A DNA stretch of 64,000 nucleotides from Rhizophagus sp. LPA8_4_AMF (Eukaryota; Glomeromycota; Glomeromycetes; Glomerales; Glomeraceae), in contig JADRCO010000003.1 of the NCBI GenBank assembly GCA_021464525.1, positions 35,752-99,751 of the forward strand, read 5' to 3'. Both the position numbers and the translations under genes were made by a program. Position 1 is the first letter of the stretch. Each line of letters begins with the position of its first letter. The notes below the pieces were generated by a model, which searched no databases, had not been told where the DNA came from, and saw only the letters and a program-made list of their open reading frames with translations. Of the stretch, positions 1 to 11,759 are shown piece after piece.

Positions 1-38
1 AAATTATAAAATATAAAAATTTTCTTATCTATTTTTAG

Positions 39-1102
39 AACAAGGTTTGATGCCATATATGCATCAAGTTCTTCCATTATTATTGGATGGATTATCAGGA
101 AGAACTTGGGCTGGAAAAGAAGCTCTTGTTGAAGCGTTGACAACAGCTTCTGTTTCTTGTCGAAAATATTTTGAAAATAACGAAAATCGTGCACAGTTAG
201 ACATTATAGCTAACGTATTTAAAATTCAATATATCATATTTATTTGACCATCATTCTTCGTATGTTTACCTTTTTGTAATTTTAGGTTCTTGTGCGCGAA
301 AGTAAAAAAGCGAATAAGCAATACAAGCGTATTTGTATCGATAATCTTGGAAAATTTGCTGATACTTATAGTGATACGTTAGTAATTTATCCTGAAGTCA
401 AAGAATTTTTAACCGAATTAGCGACAGGTGAACAAGATCCTGATGAAATGGATGAAGATGATGCAAAAGAAAGACCATTATTTTTATTGGTCAAAGCAAG
501 TGCAATGAAATGCCTTGGATTAGTTTGGCCAAAGGAAAAAGAAGTTCAAAGTAAGAAATGTCTTTATCTGCTGTGATATATATTGAAAGCTACAAATTAT
601 ATTTAATTTTATCATCGTTCTTCGCAGTACAACACTCCAAAGAACTTGGTAAATTATTAGCGAATTCTTTAAAATCTGGCAAAAATGTTTGGAATGTACG
701 TTTGTGTGTATTAGAATCTCTTGAAAAATATATTGAAAAATTGGACTTTAGTGGACAACATGTTCAAACACTTGAAGAAGAAACTTTAAATAGTATATTT
801 GAAGGTTTGAAAGAAGGATTATTAGACACCAAATACGTGGCAGTTCGTACTGCAAGTTTTGATACTTTGAAGAAAGTTGTTGATAAAATTAAAGGTAAAT
901 AAAATATTCAATCGGATTTTCCTATTATGTTGTTTTATATTCAATTAATTACAATCATTTTTTTATAGGTACTTCGTTAATACTTTCTTCATTGGTTAAA
1001 GAAAAATTGTTGGAAACTATTACTGTTGCCGAAAAAGATCCTGTAGCAAATATTTCTGATTCTGCTAAAGAATTACGCAGGGAATTACTAACAAGCACCT
1101 AA
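39..1102 (+). CDS. ECM29: Proteasome adaptor/scaffold ECM29, C-terminal exons (5' end outside window)
   Basis: Four exons are visible: 39-214, 286-550, 628-894 and 969-1102, each with GT-AG borders and matching phase, ending in TAA. They encode about 280 residues, the C-terminal end of a much longer HEAT-repeat protein whose start lies left of the window (an intron occupies 1-38). The motif LSGRTWAGKEALVEAL and the following LVRESKKANKQYKRICIDNLG are what I recognise as the ECM29 C-terminal HEAT region. ECM29 tethers the 26S proteasome core to its regulatory particle and to membranes or motors. The acidic segment near 430-465 looks like a loop. Family identity comes from memory of conserved segments, not a search. 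Exon borders are well supported because the reading frame stays open across all three introns. Confidence 0.8.
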
Positions 1103-1478
1103 CCTATTGAGTGATAATGTAATGAAATTAAAGGTAATATAATGATTTATGTATGAAAATCTATTATTGTACAAAATTTTTTTCTAATCCCCCACCCTTA
1201 TTAAATCAGGTGATTTCTGTAAACGTTTCCTTAAATTTAGTCTTAACTGACCCTGTATCGGTCCGTAGTACATTATAGATTCTTTCTCTAGATGCTTAAA
1301 TTATATTTTCAATGATCTTATTAATTTTAATATATTAATGATCTAATTAATTTTAATTTTAATATATTAATGTAATCTGTAATTTGTATAAGTAATAAAA
1401 GCATATAATTTTAAATTTTTATTGAACGACTTTTATACATATATTAATAAGAAACTTTACTTAGAAATTCCCTTTAGA
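1103..1478. other. AT-rich convergent intergenic spacer
   Basis: This is the space between the stop of the ECM29 gene and the stop of the minus-strand gene. It holds a short imperfect AT-rich duplication at about 1310-1375. I see no coding signal. Confidence 0.5.
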
Positions 1479-2550
1479 CTAAGCTCTCTTTTCATGAAAA
1501 CTCGAATTTTTTTTAGATGATATACAAATTTTTCCTATCGATCCAATATTTGACCTCCACCCATATGCATATCCTTTACCACCTGTCGGCCAACCAGGGC
1601 AATTTCCACCTTGAATTCTTTTCTTAACTAATCCTTTAATAAAATTATTTAAAAATATGTAAAATTCATTAATATATAAATTATATTATTATTTATTACC
1701 TTTTTTCTCAGCATCTCTTCTCTTCTTACTTTTCCTTCGTTTTGGCTTAACTCTTTGTTCTTCAACATTATAAGGGACATTTAATACTTTATTAGGTACT
1801 AAATGACGTTCCCAGGGAATTTTTGACTCTTGAATAATTTGCTCAAAAGTTACTGTCACCGAATTTATTCTTTTCATATGATCTGGATTATCTCTTTTAT
1901 AATAATGAACATAGAATAACACAATTTACTTTCTGTAAAGAATGAGCTATGGATCAATTATATTTTACCTTGATTCATTATTATCAACTTTATTTCTTAG
2001 CATTTGTTCTACAAACTCATTATAATCTTTTATCTCTTTTGATTCAAGGGAAATCTTCGAAGGAGGACCACATGCGAACAATCGAAATACTAAATATCAC
2101 ACATTTTTCCTAAGAAAATTATTTTCTTTTAAATTCAAAAATAAAAGTGGATTTAATTATTTCATACTTTGTTCGTTATCATCATTGTCTAAATTGTGAG
2201 ATTCTTCTTCAATTTCTTTATTGTCATCTTAAAGAATTTTATATAAGAAATAATTGTCAACAAATTTCTTTCTAAAATCAATCAAATACACGTATGTACA
2301 TAAAATCATACCTTCCATACATACAAATTCACTATTCAATCTTTCAAACAATTTCATTTTTACATAATCTATAAAATCATCATCACTAAAATCATCTTGT
2401 TCATTGAATAATGATTTTCTTGAAACAATTGTTGTATCATGAGATAAATTAAGAATTTTACTTGATCTATAAATTTTAAAATAATTAAAATGAATTAGCT
2501 TCTTTGTATTTATAAACTTTAGAAAATTTGAATAATTACCGTTTATTCAT
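1479..2550 (-). CDS. Unrecognised basic protein, six exons, about 231 aa
   Basis: Assembled by hand on the minus strand from exons 2550-2540, 2466-2312, 2227-2168, 2089-1969, 1893-1700 and 1633-1479. All junctions keep one frame from ATG to TAG. The N-terminal third is acidic (runs of D and E), the middle carries a very basic patch (KPKRRKSKKRRD) that could be a nuclear localisation signal, and the C-terminus is Gly/Trp-rich (GGNCPGWPTGGKGYAYGWRSN would be its core; first part GGNCPGWPTGGKGYAYGW). I do not recognise a family. The acceptor of exon 5 was chosen because the nearer AG leaves an in-frame stop, so that border is the weakest. It starts only about 145 bp from the divergent PRO1 start, so the two probably share a promoter. 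Confidence 0.55.
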
Positions 2551-2695
2551 TTTTATTGCGAAAGAAAACTGTAACGAGATCAAAAAGTACCTCTGACCCC
2601 CCAAAAAACTTTCGGGTGATCTACTGCGGATGATCGTCGGACAATATATATACCATTCCATCACTCATCAAATCATTTTTAAAAATCTTTCGACC
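2551..2695. promoter_or_regulatory. Probable shared bidirectional promoter
   Basis: Only 145 bp separate the ATG of the minus-strand unknown gene (2550) and the chosen ATG of glutamate 5-kinase (2696). An AT-rich patch (ATATATATACC, about 2645) lies in it. Inferred from spacing only. Confidence 0.4.
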
Positions 2696-4242
2696 ATGTC
2701 CCATAAAAATCCTCGAACAGGAAAATCACAATCGTTAACGATCGTAATAAAACTTGGAACTTCATCAATATGTGATGAAGAAACGAATTTGCCTTTATTA
2801 TCAAATCTTTCGCTAATGGTTGAAACTATTGTAAAGCTTAGGTTTTTAGGCCATAAAGTAGTTTTGGTTTCAAGTGGAGCTATTGGAGTTGGTTTAAGAA
2901 GATTGGATTTGGATAAAAAGCCTAAAAAACTCTCTGCAATCCAGGTAATATTCTAAATGTCATATTTGATTGATAATTCAGGTATTTTCTCATTACAATA
3001 ACTCTTATTTTTATTGTAGGCTGTCGCCGCGGTTGGTCAGGGAAGGTTAATGAGAATGTTTGACGATCTTTTTAGTCAACTTAATCAACCGATTGCACAA
3101 ATACTTTTAACTCGTCATGATCTTTCTAATGTAAAATATTATTTACCCATTATTTTATTTTAATTAATTATTTTTAATTTAGTTCTTTTTTGTTTATTGT
3201 TCATTATTTATAGCGAACTCGATATATTAATGCTGTCAATACTTTTACTGAATTGCTAGCAATTGGAGTTGTTCCAATTGTCAATGAAAATGATACAGTT
3301 TCTGTTAGCGTAAGTTATATATGAAAATCACAAAAAAAAGGAGGAAATTTAAATGATTTTTCACTCTAGGTATTTTTATAGGAAATTAAATTTGGAGATA
3401 ATGATACTTTATCCGCCATAACAGCTGGTATGGTAAATGCAGATTATTTGTTTTTGATGACAGATGTCGATTGTTTATATACGGACAACCCAAGAGAAAA
3501 TCCCGACGCAAAGCCTATCGAAGTGGTTGAAGATGTGGGAGATTTGAAAGAACGAGGTTTGAATTATAATATTTTAATTATCTGTATCGGTCTTTAAACT
3601 ACAATTCCTTATTTACTTAAATGTTTTATAGTTGTGGTTTCGACTCCTGGAAGTTCATTGGGAACTGGAGGAATGGTAACAAAACTTGCGGCAGCAGATC
3701 TTGCAACTGCTGCTGGAGTTACAACAATTATAAGTCGTGGCTCAGCACCAAAAAATATAATTTCAATTGTAACAAATTTATCAAACGTAAATCCAAATTC
3801 TCCCGTTTCAACATCAATCCCTATTCATACACGATTTATAGCCAAAGACAATCCAATGATGGATAAAAAATGGTGGGTATTACATGGATTACATACAGCT
3901 GGCACTATATTTATTGATGAAGGTGCTGTAAAAGCAGTGAAACATAAAAGTAATTTATTTGCGGCCGGTATCGTGAAATGTGAAGGAAGTTTTGTGGCTA
4001 ATCAAGCTGTTAAATTAGTATTTGAAAAGCATCATGTTAATGAGAATGGAAAAGAAATTGTTGAGTTAATTACAGTTGGGAAAGGTTTGGTGAATTATTC
4101 CTCATCAGAAATTTCTCTAATTAAGGGATGTAAAAGTAGTGAAATTGGAGAAAAATTGGGTTATATGGATTGTGATTTCATTATTCATAGAGATAATTTA
4201 GCTGTTATATTGAAAGATCCTGAATTAAATGAGAACAATTAA
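2696..4242 (+). CDS. PRO1: Glutamate 5-kinase with C-terminal PUA domain
   Basis: Catalyses ATP-dependent phosphorylation of L-glutamate to glutamyl 5-phosphate, the first step of proline synthesis, in the cytosol. Exons 2696-2944, 3020-3130, 3214-3309, 3382-3556 and 3632-4242 join in frame to 413 residues, close to the usual fungal length. Visible family marks: VIKLGTSSI near the N-terminus, [31 protein letters not shown] and the glycine-rich [11 protein letters not shown]; the last about 120 residues are a PUA domain. An upstream in-frame ATG exists at 2630, but the MSHKN start matches the yeast-type N-terminus, which begins a few residues before the first kinase strand. All five junctions preserve phase and no damage is seen. 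Confidence 0.93.
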
Positions 4243-5268
4243 AAAGTTTTTAATAAAAGGCAAAATTTTGTCAAATAATTTAATGTTTTTAACATTCCTC
4301 GTATAACGTGAGAGTTTTTTTTTATTAAACTTCATTTCCGTAACTATGATTTCTCTTTCTTACAGTGGTAGCTCGTTATTTATATTTAACTTTTCTAAAT
4401 TACTAACTTTGAACAAAAAATATCTATAAATCAATTTTTTTTTTTAAAAAAAAAAACTCCATTGTATTTGCACGCTTTATTGTAATGTTCAAATCAACAT
4501 TGTTTGAGGGCATTGGTGAAAATTAGTGTATTTATGCGGAAGAAAAAATTTTTCGAAAAATTTAATCAATCAATCTCAATATCGATAACACATTGACATA
4601 ACCGATTTCTAGATTATAATAACAAAAGTATTTTAATTATCGGAAGGAATATTTTATAAATCGACTGTTATGTCGGAACTTATGGTTTCTCTTCAATGTA
4701 ATCTCGAATGAGAACAAGAATGAAGGATATGGACGTATTCAGATATTGATTATTATTGGAAATATTCTGCAAAGTCTTATTACTACACAATGAGGTGGCG
4801 AAGTCAAGATATTTTATATGAATTTTTACAGTAATCACAAGAATTTACCAAAAATCTTCCATTTTTTTATTATCGAAATAGTATCGAAATTCACTCTATG
4901 GCCCTTGTATTACACCGCTAATAAATTTACAACAGCAATATAAATTTTTATTTACTGTATCTGTCAATTCCAAAGTTAGTGCTTAAAGATTCTACTGTAT
5001 AGTGGTGGGAAGCATTAAGATAATAACAGTAGAGATTTATAGATATAAAAGAGATTCGAAAGCTAATATCTGAAAAACCTAACTTATAGCTTAGTTGAAA
5101 CTCTATTTTATCAGTATCTAGACTATTTTACAGAAAGAAATAATACGTTTATTTTTAATGTGTAAACTTTATAGTCCTTACAGAAATAAGGTGGAATTTT
5201 AAATATCGATATTTGATATCGACTAAGTCACAGAGAACAATAAAGGTTATAATTGCAATAATCAAATA
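4243..5268. other. Intergenic spacer between convergent genes
   Basis: AT-rich sequence with homopolymer runs near 4435-4455. I find no open coding stretch, RNA gene or clear repeat. Confidence 0.5.
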
Positions 5269-6561
5269 TCAAGGTTTTATTTCACGTTGCTCGCTTATTT
5301 CTTTCCACACATTGCCCAAGATAAATAATGAACTGGCAAGGCAATAGGAATTTTCCTCATTGTATTCGTATTCTTTAAGGACTTTCTCACAGGTTTCATG
5401 TGCTATAGAAGATATTTCTGATAACGAAAGTTTCCAGATTATGTTTTGAATCTAAATTGTTTAAACGTAATCGTTAATTTATGATTTATTTTGATATCCG
5501 CAGAAAATATTAAACGAGCTTTTTACCTCCTCTTGGTCTATTTCCTTAATCTTTGATACTAAGGATCCATAAATCAAGCCACCAAAAAACCAGAAATTAT
5601 TAGTAAAAAGAGAAAAATTCCTTGATATGCCCTCCTCAAAAGACCCGCCTACATGGGCTGCGGCTTCAGACATGTAAATATCGCCTAGTAAGGATAGTAA
5701 CTCTTTGCCATTGGGTTCCGCCAAAAGTCTCTGAGCTTCTTGACGAAGACTTTGCTCAAACGATCCGTTATCATGTTTCGGAAATTGAGAGAGTTTATCT
5801 TGTAGATAACGGACAATGCTGAACACACGAGTGTTATGACGACGTTTTTTCTGTTCAGCTGACATTACATATGCTAGTTCACTATCCATAAATGAGAATA
5901 ACCAGAGACCAATTTCCAGGTTACCGATGTATGGTTTCCAGAATTCTCCTCCTACATAGCAGTTGAACGATGCTTTATCCATGAAAGCTATGTTAACATA
6001 AATTAGGTGAGTTGAAAGAAGCGAAAATTACCAGGTATATAGCAAATAGTCTCGAGACCTACTGTTGCCAACTATTCCGAAGTTATCGTAAAGTGCGCGA
6101 CTGCTCTTATCTGAAAGAGTCTGGTATGCTTTTGAAAGGTTGGCCCACTATAATTATGACATTGGATTAATGTGAGTAGAAGGTAAAAGAAAATAAATAA
6201 ATCTCTTTCTTTACCTCTTCAATTTTGGAACTGCCATTCTTATCTGGATGATATTTCAAAGCAAGTTCCCTGTACTTCGATTTAATGTCAGCCTCAGTCG
6301 CACTAGGTGTTAATTGGAGAATTCCGTACAAATCCATTTCTTTTGATTTATTGACAACTATCGCATTGAAAGGGATAAACGCCTTAGTGTAAGACAACAA
6401 GATAAATATGCTTTTTATTGTTCTTTACCATGAGAATGGTCCTTCAGTTCTCCTGACCATTTGTTTAATATAGATATTTGACGTTTGTTATACTCTTCCT
6501 TACTGATTTCATTACTCTCGAATTGTTGTTTGTTCCTTTTTAATTCTGAATAAAGATCCAT
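5269..6561 (-). CDS. J-domain co-chaperone with DnaJ-X domain and an N-terminal SHOCT-like hairpin
   Basis: Exons 6561-6429, 6357-6215, 6147-6063, 5987-5527 and 5451-5269 give 334 residues. Order of parts: residues 1-44, a short helical hairpin (ELKRNKQQFESNEISKEEYN) resembling a SHOCT module; then a J domain (DLYGILQLTPSATEADIK, then YHPDKN with the HPD tripeptide that stimulates Hsp70); then a DnaJ-X region beginning GGEFWKPYIGNLEIGLW, as in Caj1/Djp1-type fungal proteins. A J-protein of this class would recruit Hsp70 and work in protein sorting or folding. The donor at 6062 (GTAGGT) was chosen because the next GT breaks frame. The J domain and DnaJ-X part are solid; joining the SHOCT-like first exon rests on one intron whose acceptor could be either 6358 or a few codons downstream. 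Confidence 0.78.
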
Positions 6562-7122
6562 TTTCTAATATTAATGCAAGGATTTATTATCCAAACAGTA
6601 TATAACACACTATATTTGTACCGGACTCACAGACGCATGGTGGTCTATTAAGAAAAGATTTGTACAATAATGACTAACTTTATTTGTATATAGTGCCAAT
6701 TTATTGGGCTTGTTCGTGATAGTACTAACCAAAGAAATTTTGGTTTAAACTTCCCGGATATACTTAAAATCATAAAGCTATGATATAAATTAAAACTAGG
6801 TTAAATATGTTAGAGTACAATGAACTAATTTCATAATTGAATAAAGTGCGTAAAATGATGTAATTATTTCGTAGTGAAAAATTATATTACGTAGAAATTA
6901 TGTAAAATTATTTATTTGTAGATAATGCGTGTAATAAAGATTAATAAGATTATTAATGGTAATGACGAAAGAGATGAATTCTTGTGATCATGATATTTTG
7001 ACATTTATTATAGGAAATAATTTAAAAATGTAATTACGTATAATTCCGTATGATTGTATATAATTGTATTATATATATATATAGTATCATATGTTTATTT
7101 TATAGTTGAGCGAACAGAAGAC
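6562..7122. other. Divergent intergenic spacer
   Basis: Lies between the J-protein gene (-) and the SHOCT-repeat gene (+), so it should hold both promoters. AT-rich, with an (AT)n tract at about 7065-7082. No coding signal. Confidence 0.45.
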
Positions 7123-7977
7123 ATGAGCGAACTTGAACAAAATCTTTCTATGCTCACGTCCAAAAAATAATCCTCATGGTTCACAACCAGTTGTAGGTTA
7201 TATTTACTATGATGGTACACAAGAGTCATTCGAAAATAGTGATAAATTTATACTCGATTTTCCAGGAGGTGGTTTTATTACGATTAGGAAATGCTTTGAT
7301 ATGGAATATATAACTGAAAAGTTGTATAATGAATATAGTCGGCGCATACTGGATGACTGGTTTAAAAGTGAGATAAGTGAAAGCTTAGCTCTAATCCATG
7401 TGGAAATCTATAATATGAGCGAACTTGAGCAAACAGAAAACATGAACGAACTTGAACAAAGGCTCTCTACACTCAAGAGATGGTTTGATACGAGATGTAT
7501 AACTGAAGAGTTGTATAATGAATACAGTCGGCGTGTACTGAATGACTGGTTTGAAAGTAAGTTAAGAGAAGCTTAATCCTCATTTGATCCGTTCTAACAA
7601 TATTTAATCAATCACGCAACTAGAGATGGGGATCGACTCACGTGAGTCGACTTGACTCGACTTTAGGAATCCGCTTCGGCATTTCGGTTCGAATCGGCTC
7701 TGACAAATTTTGATAAGAACAGACTCAGTTCTGACCAAGAGCCGAAATGGAACTGAAATGGATAAGCCGACTCGAGCCGACTCGACTCGGCTCCTCAAAT
7801 AGTATCGGTTCGGAACCGAAATGAGTCGCTCGAGTCGCTCCCCATCCCTACACGCAACTAAAAGGACCGGATGATGAAAAGCCGTTTTGGAAAAGAATTC
7901 TTGATAAGGCAATATCCCTTGGCTATACTGTCTTGGCAGCTCTAGCTTCTTTATTTTCCAAACGAGTTACTGATTGA
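7123..7977 (+). CDS. Small protein with two SHOCT-like hairpin modules and a hydrophobic C-terminal helix
   Basis: Proposed exons are 7123-7157, 7288-7556 and 7865-7977. Spliced this way the first module (MSELEQNLSMLT-KCFDMEYITEKLYNEY) lines up almost word for word with the second (NELEQRLSTLKRWFDTRCITEELYNEY), each ending ILDDWF or VLNDWF. This agreement is the main evidence for the first intron, whose donor (GTCCAA) is weak. The second donor is a strong GTAAGT at 7557. The last exon encodes PFWKRILDKAISLGYTVLAALASLF, given here in parts: PFWKRILDKAISLGYTV then LAALASLFSKRVTD; it looks like an amphipathic or membrane-associated helix. Alternatively translation reads through the first intron (see the 7158-7287 entry) and stops at 7576. 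The same module begins the neighbouring J-protein, transcribed divergently. Function unknown. Confidence 0.55.
7158..7287 (+). pseudogene. Captured alpha/beta-hydrolase-like fragment inside the first SHOCT module
   Basis: Between the two halves of the first SHOCT-like module lies about 130 bp that stays open in the frame of the downstream exon. It reads like part of a fungal alpha/beta hydrolase: GYIYYDGTQESFENSDK followed by FILDFPGGGF, where PGGGF resembles an oxyanion-hole loop. It may be spliced out as an intron or translated as an insertion. No other part of a hydrolase gene is nearby. Family assignment is from memory of similar esterases and is tentative. Confidence 0.4.
7621..7850. mobile_element. 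hAT-type MITE, 230 bp, with perfect 8-bp target duplication
   Basis: The left end TAGAGATGGGGATCGAC and the reverse complement of the right end TAGGGATGGGGAGCGAC match over about 17 bp with two differences. The flanks 7613-7620 and 7851-7858 are both CACGCAAC, a perfect 8-bp duplication as made by hAT transposases. The interior is clearly richer in GC than its surroundings, full of GACTCGA/TCGAGTC palindromes, and non-coding. It sits in the last intron of the SHOCT-repeat gene, with its right end only 14 bp before the chosen exon start at 7865. Confidence 0.88.
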
Positions 7978-8860
7978 ATAAATGTACCGTTTTCGAGTCC
8001 AAACCATTACGTTTTTTAGCCTCAAGACATCATTTACTAAATATTTAATAAATGAATTTCCTTCGTTTAGTTAAAAAAGATGTTGATATTATTTTAGATA
8101 CCATTTTGTACAAATGAAATATATTCCACGAAATTAGACAATGTTCATAATTCAAAATAAATCTGGCTATCTTTGCCCAAAAAGTGGTGAATCTGTTTCA
8201 TTTGATTTTAGTATTTCTCATTCTATTAGGATCCTTCAAGAATGGATGAAAACCATAGTTACCGATGTTAAGTCCTTATCTCAACTGCGGAAAACGGTTT
8301 AAAATAATAATGTTAATATACTCATAAAATAAAGCTTATACACTGCGCAACTACACTAATTTTCATGTTTTACATATAGAATCGCTAATATTTGTTCTTC
8401 CTGGTTGATAAAGATGTCTGAAAGTTTAGTTTATATAATTTTAAGGTTATTAAACTACTGTAAGAAACTATATATAAATAAACTGATTTCACCATTACAA
8501 GAAAAATAAATGTTGTAATATTAATTAACCATTTAACATAGTTTTTTTTTAAATTAATTTGCTTAATATTTAATTATATCACTAAATGTGATAAGAAAAA
8601 TTTTTTCCATCCAAGTTTATGAAGATTTAAAAGGATTGATGGCGGATATTTTAGGGTTAAACAATATCTATGACTAATATGTGTATCAGTAAGAGGCTAG
8701 TATTAACCAATGTAACTTCGATTATATCAAAAATTTGGCACTACCACAAGTTTTCTAATCGGATTGAATGAAAATAGTCAATATTAACCTGTACGTGTCA
8801 TATTGTCACATGCTGTGGTAAATCAAAATCATCAGAGCGTAAATTTAATATTACCTTAAT
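7978..8860. other. Spacer with one short unrecognised ORF
   Basis: Mostly AT-rich and featureless. A 53-codon ORF at 8141-8302 (+) has normal-looking composition (contains GYLCPKSGESVSFDFS and ILQEWMKTIVTDVKSL). It could be a remnant exon; I see no partner exons and do not recognise it. Confidence 0.3.
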
Positions 8861-10975
8861 TTATAATGGTTGTTCAATAATTCCACTTCCAAGGCACCAA
8901 TTTCCATCCCATACAACGACATTCTATTATATATATATATATATAAACGTTTAGGGTTATTTAATATATAAAGATTTATTTTTTGATTAGCTTACTACCT
9001 GACCGGGTGTAATGGCTCGTTTAGGTGTACTAAATTTCACTATATAGTTTCCATCAGATCTTGAATATATTTTAGTATTCACTCATATAGTTAAATTTCG
9101 TTAATTATAATTTCTTACCTTCTTGTTACTTTACATAGTTCTAATCATTAAAAAGAATTGTTGAAAATATTTCAAACGGAAACTGTTAAACAAACAAACC
9201 GATCTTACCTGCAGGTTGTTGATATCTAAGCTGAGTAAGTAAATTGATGCCTAAAACATACGTATAATTATTATATATTGATTTTGATCACAGCAAAATA
9301 TAAGCTATATCATTTCACTACCTCCTTCAATTCCTTTAGGAGGTTCACCCCAACTCCATATCCAATCCTTAGCGACGAGTTTTGAAGAAAATAATAATGG
9401 GTTTGTTCTTTATTTTTTTTTTAAAAAAAAGATTGTAAAACACAAAGTTATAATAAATTACTTAATCTTATCTCCAATAAATAATTCAGTATTTGTACTC
9501 ACGATCCAGGTACAACGATTAAAGAATTATTTTTAATGTCTTTTCTTAAAACAAACCATCTATAATTTATTGAAATACTAAATTAAAATTTGTAATTATT
9601 AATAATTTACAAATTAAAAAGACACATACCGATCAGGTCCATAATGTATTCTTACGCATTGTCCAATAGTGTAAGAAAATAAACCACGATGATGACCTAA
9701 AATAGTCTTAAAGTATTAAAAATAAAAATTACTCCTAAATTTGATCATTTTATATTTACCGATAATAGTTCCATCTAATGTCTTTATATTTCCTGGTTTT
9801 GGCATAACGTATTGTTCCAAGAATTCTGAAAATTTTCTTTTTTTTCCCACAAAACAAATGCCCATACTTTCTTTTTTATTAGCAGTTTCTAAATTTGCCT
9901 CATGTGCAATTGATTTAACTTGCTTTTTATGTAAGTTTCCAACAGGAAATATTACCTATAGATGAATAAAGAAATTATTTAGAGATGATTAATGTATATA
10001 AAATGCCAATTTTTTTTTTAAATTCTATTACTCTTTGAAGATTTTCTTCGGCAACTGTTGATAGGAAATAACTTTGATCTTTGGTGACATCAACTCCTAA
10101 TATTGACAATGATTAAAACCAATTGATAAAAAAAAGATTGAGCAAGATCAAAGTATAACAAACCTCGTATTAATTTAACTCGTCCAGAATCTGTGCGTTC
10201 GATTTGAACATAATGTCCTATATTTTTTTAAAAAAATAAATGTAAGTAAAAAAAAAATTAATGATTTGATTTGTACTTTTATACCTGTGGCTATCCAAGT
10301 ATTTTCTTTATCTTTGCTATTAATAGATTCCAAACATTTATTTAAAAACCAACCAAATTTAATTTCACGATTACACATTACATCAGGATTTGGAGTGATT
10401 CCATTTTCATAATCTTCAATCATCCTTGTAAACACCTGCAACCAATATTCTTTTGTAAAATCGAACTTTAAAAAAAAAAATCAAGAAATCATTTCATTAG
10501 AAAATAATTTAATACTTAAATCTAAACTTATACATATTTTATTCACCTGTCTGCAAGATACATCTAGCTGTTTACATACTGTCTGAACATCTTTCCAATC
10601 TTGATCACTTGTGCAAACTCCGCTTTCGTCTGTTGTATCCCAATTACGCATATAAACACCTTCTACTACATATCCCTATTTATTTAAAAGAAAATAATAT
10701 TAATGGAAAATCAAATTTATTTTTTTAAAAGTCCAAAGTCATTTTTAATACCTGTCTTTTTAGAAGGTATGCTGAAACACTCGAATCCACACCTCCTGAC
10801 ATGGCTACAATAACTACAAAAATATTTATTATATATTTTTATAAAAAATTTTTTCTTAATAAAAATAAAATTAAAGGAATATACCTTTATCACCCGGATG
10901 TGGATACCTAAAGTGACTTATGTAACGACATAAAAGTTTGGAAGATATTATATGTTTACCGAAACAGGGAAACAT
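8861..10975 (-). CDS. MTU1: Mitochondrial tRNA-specific 2-thiouridylase (MnmA/TRMU family)
   Basis: Adds the 2-thio group to the wobble uridine of mitochondrial tRNAs for Lys, Glu and Gln. The gene is cut into about 13 short exons on the minus strand from ATG at 10975 to TAA at 8861. The first exon (10975-10885) encodes a basic, hydroxylated leader fitting a mitochondrial presequence. The second (10813-10752) carries the PP-loop AMSGGVDSSVSAYLL. Later pieces show GVYMRNWD, NPDVMCNREIKFGWF with the first catalytic Cys, TKDQSYFLS, ESMGICFVGKKRKF with the second catalytic Cys, GLFSYTIGQ, and the final beta-barrel (AITPGQ, then VVVWDGNWCLGSGII). All key residues are present and no frame damage is seen. 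I traced exon borders fully only for the ends of the gene. Confidence 0.9.
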
Positions 10976-11759
10976 CTCGATTTTTTAAAGTTTCATCCTT
11001 GAAAAAGATTTTGTTTAACGCGGGAATGGATTAATGGATTATATAAACGGTAAATCAATACCCAAATGGGTAAGGTAGGACGGTGTGGCTTAATACGATT
11101 TTTGACCTATCAAAATTATGTCGAAAATAACCATTTTATCGAGATTTTTTTTTTATTTTTATTCGCAGTATAATTTTATAATAAAACTTTCGTTTTCGTT
11201 TAAAATAAACTTGTGGAAGTTACTAAACAAAATCTCTTTGTTTCTAGTTTATGAGTTTGTGGCGATGTAAATTTTAGATCTTCGATTAATGTATGCTTAA
11301 TAATGTTTTATGATAACTTCTATTCAGGATTTTTTTTTTTTAATTTATTCTTTTACCGTTACAAAACGTAATAAAAGTGATAAAACTCCGGCTGGAACTA
11401 AAGATCTGCATCATTATTATTGGATCATAAAGATCGGTTATCTTTTAATTAAAAGTTTGAACGAAATAAATTAGTTACCATATAGATATTTATTACTTAA
11501 CTGTAACATAAGCCGCATAATAATTTTTCAAATCAAAATAACTTTATTAAGACAAAACTTTAAATCTCAAAATTTTTTCGAGGAATACTATAACACAAAG
11601 AAGTGCTAAATGCATTTTTTTTTTAAATCATACTATAACCATTCTTCGTTTTTCAAAAAAACTTCTCGTTCTAAGTAATTTGATTGAAAATTTACTACTA
11701 TTTTTATGCATTCAATTTTTAGTTCAACTTATATTAATATGCCTTATTTTAATATTTAT
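10976..11759. other. Intergenic spacer
   Basis: AT-rich upstream flank of MTU1, with homopolymer T and A runs. No coding or repeat signal that I can support. Confidence 0.4.

Noticed and set aside
7604-7912. A 102-codon minus-strand ORF
   Set aside because: It is mostly the palindromic hAT MITE (7621-7850) read through and has no domain.
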